Source: Rikenellaceae bacterium
GTDB taxonomy: Bacteria; Bacteroidota; Bacteroidia; Bacteroidales; UBA932
DNA: 12,230 nt
NCBI GenBank assembly: GCA_900769735.1
Contig: CAAGHY010000092.1
Span: 1-12,230, forward strand
Direction of reading: 5' to 3'
The translations under genes and the position numbers were made by a program. Under the pieces are notes generated by a model, which did not search any database, was not told where the DNA came from, and worked only from the letters and a program-made list of their open reading frames with translations. Below, one piece after another: positions 1 to 6,485 of the stretch; position 1 is the first letter of the stretch; the number at the start of each line of letters is the position of its first letter.

Positions 1-9
1 ATCTCGATT

Positions 10-39
10 CGTCCACGAAAGAGTGTCTTTTTGTGGACG
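10..39. other. Hairpin, possible terminator of an upstream gene
   Basis: Bases 10-21 pair with 28-39 in a 12-bp stem (two G-T wobbles) with a six-base loop. The outer CGTCCAC/GTGGACG arms are perfect. No T-run follows, so it is not a classic intrinsic terminator in the + direction. It may end transcription of a gene lying left of the window or be a structured element upstream of the amidase promoter. No coding frame is visible in 1-116. Confidence 0.4.
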
Positions 40-104
40 GATTGGTTGTGGATGGATATATGTGCGGTATGCGGTAATTTTTTTGTAAATTTACCCGGTT
101 CAAA
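27..104 (+). repeat. Intergenic leader module, copy 1 (before the amidase)
   Basis: This stretch contains, in order, CTTTTT plus a GGAC element (27-38), TGTGGATGGA (47-56), and the 26-base promoter-like block (79-104). The same three elements occur in the same order at 2207-2299 before uvrB. The spacing between the second and third element differs by 16 bases. Whether this is a true duplication or two instances of a lineage-wide promoter architecture cannot be told from one window. Confidence 0.45.
79..104 (+). promoter_or_regulatory. Promoter-like leader of the amidase gene
   Basis: A T-run is followed by TAAATTTA at 86-93, one base off the Bacteroidetes -7 consensus TAnnTTTG. A perfect 10-bp palindrome GTAAATTTAC covers 85-94, and GGTTCAAA follows at 97-104. 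No good TTTG -33 box is seen at the expected distance. The start codon lies 22 bases after the palindrome, so the untranslated leader would be short, and the bases before the ATG are A-rich with no Shine-Dalgarno. The same 26-base block recurs at 2274-2299 in front of uvrB with one mismatch. Promoter activity is inferred from the motif and position. Confidence 0.55.
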
Positions 105-116
105 AATTGGAAAATT

Positions 117-1646
117 ATGAAGAGAATATTAGGCTTTTTTGCGGCTGCGGCTATGGTGGCAACAGCTTCTGCAGCAAGTGCAGTTAACGTAGGAAATATT
201 GTTGTAAAAACAGGTGCAGTTGATACTGTCTACAAGGCAAAACATGTGGTTGTAGGTATGGCAGATCCGGGTGAGAAGTTTACTGTTAACGGTATTCCGG
301 TAACTGCGTACAAGACCGGAACCTGGGGCCTGGAGCTTCAGTTGAAGGAGGGCGACAATGCCATTACAATTGCAAAAGATGGTGTTGGAAGTGAAACTTT
401 CAATGTATTCTACAGCACTACTCCAAAACCTGTAACCAAAGAGATGCAGGAGGCGGCTGCAGCAAGAAAGGCAGCTGAGGCTGAGAAGGCAAAATTCTAC
501 CCAACCAGCGTAAAGGTAAGCACTAAAAAATACTCTTACTTGAACTATGGAGCAGGCACAGACCGTTTGGGCGGTGCAAAAATCAACTACCTTCCCGAGG
601 GAATTGAGATGTATGCCGACGCTGAGAACGAGAACCTTTACAGAGTGAAACTTTCCCAGAACAGATATGCCTACATCCCAAAAAGCCAGGTGGAGGTAAT
701 TGGAAAGTATAATCCCGACAGTGACTTCATGCAGAGCAACGTGGTACTTAGCGGAAGTTCATCTGTATACGTAAACGGCAACTGTGACAGAGTGAGCATT
801 GGAGTGGGAGGCAAGAAACCTTACATTGTGAAGGAGTACACAGACCCTCATAAGATTGTGGTTGATGTTTACGGAGTGCAGTGCAACTCAAACTGGCTTA
901 CCCACAAGAGCGGCCTCAAGAGTGTTGACAACATTGATGTGGAGAGCATTGACTCGGACATTACCAGATATACCATCTACCTCAAGACAAAATCTTCTTG
1001 GGGATTCTCAATGGATTATCAGGGAAACAACCTGGTGATTGACATCAAGCACGTTCCATCACAGTTGTATTTGAAGAACCTTACAATTGGTATAGATGCA
1101 GGTCACGGCGGACCTGAGAGCAACGGTGCAGTTGGCTTGAGCGGCTTGAAGGAGAAGGATATGAACCTTGATATGGCTCACCAGCTCAAAGCTATCCTTG
1201 AGAAGCAGGGTGCCAGGGTTGTCCTTACCAGAGAGGGTGATGAAGGTATGACCATCCGAGAGAGACAGGACAAGATGATTGAGAAAAAGGCTGATATTGT
1301 TATCTCAATCCACTGCAACGCAGGTGGCGGTCCGCTTGCAACACTAGGAACAAGTACTTACTACAGATACAACCCATACAAACCGCTTGCTGAGGATATC
1401 CTTGGATACCTGTTGCAGATTGACGGAGTGAAAAACTTTGGTATGGTAGGCAACTTCAACTTCTCATTGAGCGCAATTACAGATTTCCCTTGCGTGCTTG
1501 TGGAGACATTGTTCATCTCAAGCCTTTGGGAAGAGGAGAAACTTGCTGACCCTGCTTTCCGCAAAGATATGATGGAGAGGGTTGCCAAAGGATTGAATGA
1601 CTACATCAAAGAGTGCCGCATAGCGGAAGGACAGGCGAAGAAATAA
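117..1646 (+). CDS. Exported N-acetylmuramoyl-L-alanine amidase (Amidase_3 family)
   Basis: A periplasmic zinc hydrolase predicted to cut the amide bond between N-acetylmuramic acid and the stem peptide of peptidoglycan during wall remodelling and cell separation. Residues 1-22 form a Sec signal peptide (KR, hydrophobic core, ASA-type cleavage region). Residues ~25-100 look like a bacterial Ig-like domain (FTVNGIPV, LKEGDNAITI). An Ala/Lys/Glu-rich helical linker at ~107-126 follows, then an SH3-like segment (~131-196) and an AMIN-like beta domain (~205-312). The catalytic domain is ~321-500. Its expected zinc ligands are H330 in DAGHGG, E346 in LKEKD and H399 in SIHCNA, with catalytic E463 in VLVET. 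All are present, so the enzyme should be active. The N-terminal domain assignments are by eye and less certain than the catalytic one. The gene appears monocistronic, with a promoter-like leader before it and a strong hairpin after it. Confidence 0.93.
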   Translation: MKRILGFFAAAAMVATASAASAVNVGNIVVKTGAVDTVYKAKHVVVGMADPGEKFTVNGIPVTAYKTGTWGLELQLKEGDNAITIAKDGVGSETFNVFYSTTPKPVTKEMQEAAAARKAAEAEKAKFYPTSVKVSTKKYSYLNYGAGTDRLGGAKINYLPEGIEMYADAENENLYRVKLSQNRYAYIPKSQVEVIGKYNPDSDFMQSNVVLSGSSSVYVNGNCDRVSIGVGGKKPYIVKEYTDPHKIVVDVYGVQCNSNWLTHKSGLKSVDNIDVESIDSDITRYTIYLKTKSSWGFSMDYQGNNLVIDIKHVPSQLYLKNLTIGIDAGHGGPESNGAVGLSGLKEKDMNLDMAHQLKAILEKQGARVVLTREGDEGMTIRERQDKMIEKKADIVISIHCNAGGGPLATLGTSTYYRYNPYKPLAEDILGYLLQIDGVKNFGMVGNFNFSLSAITDFPCVLVETLFISSLWEEEKLADPAFRKDMMERVAKGLNDYIKECRIAEGQAKK

Positions 1647-1751
1647 GCTTACTGCTACAAACATAACCATAGAGGAACATTCATTTGGATTCCCAATTAC
1701 CAGAATCAGGATTTGACGAATACAACTAAGACACGTTCCGACAAATAACTG

Positions 1752-1781
1752 AGAATAGGCTGACACAAGTCAGCTTATTCT
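1752..1781 (+). terminator. Terminator-like hairpin after the amidase gene
   Basis: Thirteen paired bases (1752-1764 with 1769-1781, one G-T wobble) enclose an ACAA loop. The core GGCTGAC/GTCAGC is GC-rich and the outer part AT-rich. GTATATATA follows rather than a clean T-run, so termination efficiency is uncertain. It sits 105 bases after the amidase stop codon and no other gene is near enough to own it. Confidence 0.65.
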
Positions 1782-2206
1782 GTATATATACCCATCTTAC
1801 CTTGCACAGGAACATTTCCCTTCATTTCCTGTTACTCTCCAATTTGTACCCTTCCTTGCCTATATATGGAAGGTTGGTATATCTAACACTCAAAGTTCCT
1901 AAAATTCATCATCCACACTACCCCTTGCTGCAAGCATTTGTTAAGGCTATATATGTGGCAGATTCAACAATTTTGTTGAGTTGTCCACGCATACCTCTGT
2001 TTTAAGGAGTTTTGGACGGTATAAGCGTGGCAGATGAATTGCAGGAGGTAACCGTACAGAAGGCCAACCGTATGAGAACAGGCAAGGTCTGCAAAATATC
2101 CTTCAGGGGCGTAGGCAATCATTACAGTTGAGCTATAAATTTCCGTCTGTTTGAACAAATGCTTTTTCATAGATAAACTGGGCATTTGTGAGTTAGGAAA
2201 TTATGG

Positions 2207-2299
2207 CTTTTTCGCGGACCTTGTCTGTGGATGGAAGGTTGGGTATATTGAAATTATTCGGTTTGTATGTGTATTTTTTGTAAATTTACCGGGTTCAAA
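2207..2299 (+). repeat. Intergenic leader module, copy 2 (before uvrB)
   Basis: Second occurrence of the ordered elements: CTTTTT plus GGAC (2207-2219), TGTGGATGGA (2226-2235), and the 26-base block (2274-2299, 25 of 26 identical to copy 1). The internal part ATGGAAGGTTGG (2231-2242) followed by TATAT also occurs at 1866-1877, so a third, partial copy may lie in the intergenic region. Confidence 0.45.
2262..2288 (+). promoter_or_regulatory. Probable promoter of the uvrB-rsh-uvrA cluster
   Basis: TTTG at 2262-2265 is a candidate -33 element and TAAATTTA at 2281-2288 a candidate -7 element (Bacteroidetes consensus TAnnTTTG). The 15-base gap is somewhat short. The palindrome GTAAATTTAC at 2280-2289 could also be read as an operator, but the identical palindrome precedes the amidase, which argues against a repair-specific regulator. 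The uvrB start is 26 bases after the palindrome, with AAGGG just before the ATG. Confidence 0.5.
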
Positions 2300-2315
2300 T
2301 TTTGCTAAATAAGGG

Positions 2316-4319
2316 ATGGATTTCAAGATAGAATCACCATATAAACCAATGGGCGACCAGCCGCAGGCAATCCGTGAGATTGCCCAGGCGGTTAGGGAGG
2401 GGGTGGATGCGGTAACCCTTTTGGGTGTTACCGGATCCGGCAAAACCTTTACTATGGCCAATGTAATTGAGCAGTTGCAGAGGCCGGCCCTTATTCTGAG
2501 TCACAACAAGACTCTGGCGGCGCAGCTGTATGGTGAGTTCAAGTCTTTCTTTCCCAACAATGCGGTGGAGTATTTTGTCTCCTATTATGATTATTACCAG
2601 CCGGAGGCCTATATGCCGGTAACCGATACCTATATTGAGAAGGATTTGAGCATCAATGATGAGATTGAGAAGTTGAGGTTGAGCTGTTCAAGCGCACTGC
2701 TATCGGGAAGAAGGGATGTGATTGTAGTGAGCAGTGTTTCCTGCCTGTACGGTATTGGAAACCCTGCAGATTTCCATTCAAATACGGTTACAATTAAGGT
2801 GGGGCAGGTTTTCAGCCGCACACAGTTCCTATACAAGCTGGTGGACAGCCTCTATTCCCGCAATGATGTGGAGTTCAAGAGGGGTACTTTCAGGGTAAAG
2901 GGTGACAGTGTGGACATTTATCTGGCGTATGGAGACAAGGGGTGCAGGGTGATTTTCTTTGGGGATGAGATTGAGGAGATTGAGATGTTTGATCCTGTTA
3001 CAGGAGGTACAATTGAGTTTGTGGACGAGATTTCAATTTTCCCTGCAAACATTTTCTCAACTACAAAGGAGAGGATAAAGAGTGCAGTATGGAATATTCA
3101 GGAGGATCTGGTAAAACAGTGTGAATACTTGCACAGCATAGAGAAGCACGCGGAGGCCAAGAGGCTCAAGCAGAGGGTTGAGTATGACCTGGAGATGATT
3201 AAGGAGATAGGATATTGTTCGGGCATTGAGAACTACTCACGCTATTTTGACGGCAGGAGTGCCGGAACAAGACCGTTCTGTCTGCTGGATTATTTCCCTA
3301 AGGATTTTGTAACGTTCATAGATGAGAGCCACGTTACTATTCCACAGATAAGGGCAATGTACGGTGGAGACCGTTCCCGCAAGGAGACACTAATTGAGTA
3401 CGGATTCAGGCTTCCGGCAGCGGCGGACAACCGTCCGTTGAAGTTTGATGAGTTTGAGAGCTTGAGCAGGCAGACCGTATTTGTGAGTGCAACCCCGGCA
3501 CCGTATGAGCTGGATAAATCGCAGGGTCTTATAGTGGAGCAGGTGGTAAGGCCTACAGGTTTGTTGGAGCCGCCTATAGAGGTGCGTCCTACGGAAGACC
3601 AGATTGATGACCTTCTGGAGGAGATCCAGATTAGGGTGGAGAAGGATGAGAGGGTACTGGTTACCACCCTTACAAAGAGGATGGCGGAGGAGCTTGACAA
3701 ATATCTGCAGAAAAATGGAATCCGCTGCCGTTACATCCACTCGGATGTGGACACTTTGGAGAGGATTGAGATTATAGAGGATTTTCAGGCGGGGCGTTTT
3801 GATGTGCTTATTGGTGTGAACCTATTGCGTGAGGGACTGGATTTGCCGCAGGTATCGCTGGTGGCAATTTTGGATGCCGACAAGGAGGGCTTCCTGCGCA
3901 GTGAGACAGCACTTACCCAAACGGCAGGACGTGCCGCAAGAAATATAAACGGTTTGGTAATTATGTATGCAGATACAGTTACAAAGAGTATGAGGCGTAC
4001 GATTGATGAGACAAACCGCCGCAGGGAGAAACAGATGGAATACAACAGGGTGAACAACATTGTTCCAACCCAGGTGCTGAAAAAGGAGCGCAATGTTATG
4101 GAGAGGGCTCAGAGCGGTATGGAATATGCAGCGGCACAGGAGAGGGTGAATGTATTGGAAGACCCTGTAATAAAGAGTATGGACAAAGGGCAGTTGCAGA
4201 AAGCTTTTGCAAGTGCCAAGAAAGAGATGGAGAAGGCGGCTGCAGAGCTTGATTTCATAAGGGCAGCCAAATTCAGGGATGAAATGAAATATTTGGGAGA
4301 ACTGATTTCTAAAAAATAA
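2316..4319 (+). CDS. uvrB: Excinuclease ABC subunit UvrB
   Basis: Damage-verification helicase-like subunit of nucleotide excision repair. UvrA loads it at lesions; it opens the DNA and recruits UvrC for incision. At 667 residues it is close to the family's usual ~670. The Walker A motif GVTGSGKT is at 37-44. The lesion-probing beta-hairpin with its tyrosines is at 90-101 (YYDYYQPEAYMP). The Walker B-type DESH is at 336-339 and helicase motif VI (QTAGRAARN) at 535-543. A C-terminal UVR motif (~627-663) would contact UvrC or UvrA. All key parts are intact. The ATG at 2316 gives the canonical N-terminus (FKIESPYKPMGDQPQAI) and follows AAGGG. It is the first gene of a tight cluster, with rsh starting 8 bases after its stop. 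uvrC is not in the window. Confidence 0.98.
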   Translation: MDFKIESPYKPMGDQPQAIREIAQAVREGVDAVTLLGVTGSGKTFTMANVIEQLQRPALILSHNKTLAAQLYGEFKSFFPNNAVEYFVSYYDYYQPEAYMPVTDTYIEKDLSINDEIEKLRLSCSSALLSGRRDVIVVSSVSCLYGIGNPADFHSNTVTIKVGQVFSRTQFLYKLVDSLYSRNDVEFKRGTFRVKGDSVDIYLAYGDKGCRVIFFGDEIEEIEMFDPVTGGTIEFVDEISIFPANIFSTTKERIKSAVWNIQEDLVKQCEYLHSIEKHAEAKRLKQRVEYDLEMIKEIGYCSGIENYSRYFDGRSAGTRPFCLLDYFPKDFVTFIDESHVTIPQIRAMYGGDRSRKETLIEYGFRLPAAADNRPLKFDEFESLSRQTVFVSATPAPYELDKSQGLIVEQVVRPTGLLEPPIEVRPTEDQIDDLLEEIQIRVEKDERVLVTTLTKRMAEELDKYLQKNGIRCRYIHSDVDTLERIEIIEDFQAGRFDVLIGVNLLREGLDLPQVSLVAILDADKEGFLRSETALTQTAGRAARNINGLVIMYADTVTKSMRRTIDETNRRREKQMEYNRVNNIVPTQVLKKERNVMERAQSGMEYAAAQERVNVLEDPVIKSMDKGQLQKAFASAKKEMEKAAAELDFIRAAKFRDEMKYLGELISKK

Positions 4320-4327
4320 AGACGGGT

Positions 4328-6481
4328 ATGGTACAGGAGAGTTTGAAGAAGCTCACAGAAAATTATACTGTTGAGCAGAAAGAGTTGGTAGTGAAGGCCT
4401 TTGAGATGGCCGGCAAGGAATTGGAAGGACAGCAGAGGGGAAACGGACATCCGTTCATTGAGCACCCTATGGGAGTTGCAATGATTGTGCAGAATGAGAT
4501 GGGACTTATGCCGGAAACTGTGGCTGCAGTGTTCCTGCACGAGGCTACAAGGGGAAATGATGCTGCATTGAAGAGTATTGCAAAGGAGTACACACCGGAG
4601 GTCATTACAATGGTGGAGGGGTTGAACAAGATATCGGGAATAACCCCTAAAGATACAAAGTTGCAGGCGGAGAGCTACAGGAAGCTGATTGTTTCCTATT
4701 CCAAGGATCCCCGTGTAACCCTTATAAAATTGGCGGACAGACTTGAGATTATGCGCAATCTGGATATTTTTCCTAAGAGCAGCATAATGCGCAAGGTTAC
4801 GGAGACAATTATGCTTTATATTCCGCTGGCTCACCAGTTGGGTTTGTATAACCTTAAAAGTGAGCTGGAGGACCTTTATTTCCGTCATTCTGATCCGGAG
4901 AATTACCGTGCAATCACCAACAAGCTTAAGGCTACTGAGCGTGACAGGGAGAAGCTGGCGCAGGAGTTTGTGAAACCGCTGGAGCAGTCGCTCAACGATA
5001 GCGGCATCAAGTACAAGCTTAAGGTGCGTACCAAAACAGCCTATTCAATCTGGAAAAAGATGCAGAAACAGAATGTGCCGTTTGAGAAGGTGTATGATGT
5101 TTTTGCAATGAGGTTCATCCTGGATGTTCCGCTGGAGAAGGAGCACGATTACTGCTGGGAGGTGTATTCCCGCGTAACCCAGGAGTACAAGCCTGATACC
5201 AAACGCCTGAGGGACTGGATCACCAATCCAAAACCAAACGGCTACGAGTCTTTGCACACTACCGTGCAGAACAAGGAGGGGGCATACATTGAGGTGCAGA
5301 TCCGTACTGCCAGGATGGATGATATGGCGGAGAACGGCCACGCATCTCACTGGAGCTACAAGGGTATAAAGAGTGTGCAGGGATTGGACGAGTGGCTGAA
5401 AAATGTGAAGAGTATGCTTGAGAGTTCTGAGGAGAACCCGTATACAAATGCGGTTCAGACAGAGCTTGACGAGATATTTGTATTTACCCCAACCGGAGAT
5501 TTGAAGCAGTTGCCTAAAGGGGCAAGCGTGCTGGATTTTGCATTCAACATCCACTCAAATCTGGGTGTGAAATGTTCTGGAGCAAGGGTAAACGGCAAGA
5601 TTGCCTCCATTAAGGATGAGCTCCATACCGGAGACATTGTGGAGATTATGAGCAACAAGAACCAGAGACCTTCGGCAGACTGGCTGAAGATTGTGGTTTC
5701 ATCAAAAGCCCGCAACAGAATCAAGGCCAAACTGAAAGAGGAGGAGGGCAAGCTCATAAAGTTGGGCCGTGAGATGCTGGAGCGCCGAATGAAGAACTGG
5801 AAACTGGAGCTGAATGATGATGTTTTGGCGGACATTGCAAAACACTACAAGATGAAGGCCTCCGCAGAGGTGTTCCTGGCAATTTATGAGGAGAAGATAG
5901 ACCTTCTGCAGCTGAAGGATTTCCTTACAAATGGGGAGCAGGAGGAGAATGATATTCCCGACAGCAAAACGGAGAAGGCCTCTACCAGACAGAAAAGCAG
6001 ATCTTCTGAGGGAGATTATCTGATTATAAATGACAAGCTCAACAACCTGAGTTTTTCAATGGCAAAATGTTGCAACCCAATTTTTGGAGACGATGTGTTT
6101 GGGTTTGTATCAGCCACAGGAGGCATTAAGATTCACAGGATATCGTGCCCAAATGCAGCAAGACTTATTGAAAAATATCCGTACAGGGTTCAGAAGGTGA
6201 GGTGGAAACAGGTATCCAACACCACCCAGTTCCAGACAGGATTGAGGATTATTGGAGATGGAGATGCATCAATAGGGGCGCAGATTATGGATTGTGTGAA
6301 CAAGCAGGATGCTTCCATAAGGGCTTTCTCAATTTCGGAGAGGCGCAAGCCTGGCAACCAGACAGAGTTTGTGGCGGAGATAGGAATTTCTGTGGGGAAC
6401 AACGCCCATTTGGACAGGGTAACATTTGCACTTAAAAAGATACGTGAAGTAAAGACAGTGTTAAGGACAAGCCAGAAGTAG
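4328..6481 (+). CDS. Long RelA/SpoT homologue: (p)ppGpp synthetase, hydrolase site degenerate
   Basis: Makes the alarmones ppGpp/pppGpp by moving pyrophosphate from ATP to GDP/GTP, normally on starved ribosomes. The full long-RSH layout is present in 717 residues: HD-type region (~15-165), synthetase (~225-345), TGS (~381-445), helical region, zinc-finger region with C581-C582 (KCCNP), and ACT (~635-715). Synthetase motifs are intact: RTKTAYSIWKKM from R234, NPKPNGYESLHTTV from N300, EVQIRT, and HASHWSYK. The HD site is eroded. H46 (FIEHP), H71 and D137 (LADR) remain, but the usual HD pair reads H71-E72, the following ED pair is replaced (ATRG), and the H-N after LADRL is E140-I141. Hydrolysis is therefore probably lost or weak. 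The RXKD/EXDD position reads R293-L-R-D296, the basic form usually linked to bifunctional enzymes. Gaps are 8 bases to uvrB and 4 to uvrA. A relA-type role is more likely than spoT. Confidence 0.95.
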   Translation: MVQESLKKLTENYTVEQKELVVKAFEMAGKELEGQQRGNGHPFIEHPMGVAMIVQNEMGLMPETVAAVFLHEATRGNDAALKSIAKEYTPEVITMVEGLNKISGITPKDTKLQAESYRKLIVSYSKDPRVTLIKLADRLEIMRNLDIFPKSSIMRKVTETIMLYIPLAHQLGLYNLKSELEDLYFRHSDPENYRAITNKLKATERDREKLAQEFVKPLEQSLNDSGIKYKLKVRTKTAYSIWKKMQKQNVPFEKVYDVFAMRFILDVPLEKEHDYCWEVYSRVTQEYKPDTKRLRDWITNPKPNGYESLHTTVQNKEGAYIEVQIRTARMDDMAENGHASHWSYKGIKSVQGLDEWLKNVKSMLESSEENPYTNAVQTELDEIFVFTPTGDLKQLPKGASVLDFAFNIHSNLGVKCSGARVNGKIASIKDELHTGDIVEIMSNKNQRPSADWLKIVVSSKARNRIKAKLKEEEGKLIKLGREMLERRMKNWKLELNDDVLADIAKHYKMKASAEVFLAIYEEKIDLLQLKDFLTNGEQEENDIPDSKTEKASTRQKSRSSEGDYLIINDKLNNLSFSMAKCCNPIFGDDVFGFVSATGGIKIHRISCPNAARLIEKYPYRVQKVRWKQVSNTTQFQTGLRIIGDGDASIGAQIMDCVNKQDASIRAFSISERRKPGNQTEFVAEIGISVGNNAHLDRVTFALKKIREVKTVLRTSQK

Positions 6482-6485
6482 TGAG

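Larger units (their letters stand above)
1647..2315. other. 669-base intergenic region with no convincing gene
   Basis: After a terminator-like hairpin (1752-1781), bases 1782-2206 hold no open frame with recognisable protein character. Visible structure includes three TATATAT-containing tracts (~1783, 1861, 1949), the short palindrome TCAACAA/TTGTTGA (1964-1979), a GTGGCAGAT direct repeat (1955-1963 and 2027-2035), and an interrupted stem in which CCACGC (1985-1990) and ATACC (1991-1995) pair with GGTAT (2018-2022) and GCGTGG (2025-2030). A 41-codon open stretch at 2006-2131 (contains LDGISVADELQEVTV) has no ATG near its beginning and is too short to call; it could be a gene remnant. From 2207 the sequence resembles the amidase leader region and carries the uvrB promoter. 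Confidence 0.6.

Noticed and set aside
97..104. GGTTCAAA (also 2292-2299) resembling the T-arm of a tRNA
   Set aside because: The flanking bases do not pair into a five-base T-stem, and no anticodon arm, D-arm or acceptor stem is present.
1802..2005. A 67-codon + strand open frame in the intergenic region
   Set aside because: No ribosome binding site, composition rich in His/Pro/Leu/Tyr without a recognisable pattern, and it spans the AT-rich repeats. Probably chance.
2045..2064. AGGTAACCGTACAGAAGG-like string similar to the 3' region of 16S rRNA, including a perfect AGGAGGT
   Set aside because: The similarity covers under 20 bases and stops on both sides; no rRNA helix is present. As a ribosome binding site it is 20 bases from the next ATG (2070) and leads to no convincing gene.
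1964..2185. A 73-codon minus-strand open frame in the intergenic region
   Set aside because: No recognisable protein features, no promoter or ribosome binding site upstream, and it covers the repeat-containing spacer.
2280..2289. GTAAATTTAC as an SOS/LexA box controlling uvrB
   Set aside because: It does not match a known LexA box, the same palindrome precedes a wall amidase gene, and it overlaps the promoter -7 position, so a core promoter role is simpler.
4109..4888. A 259-codon open frame on the minus strand across the uvrB/rsh junction
   Set aside because: It is antisense to two highly conserved genes, rich in Leu/His/Cys/Ser with no domain-like pattern, and best explained by codon bias of the + strand genes.
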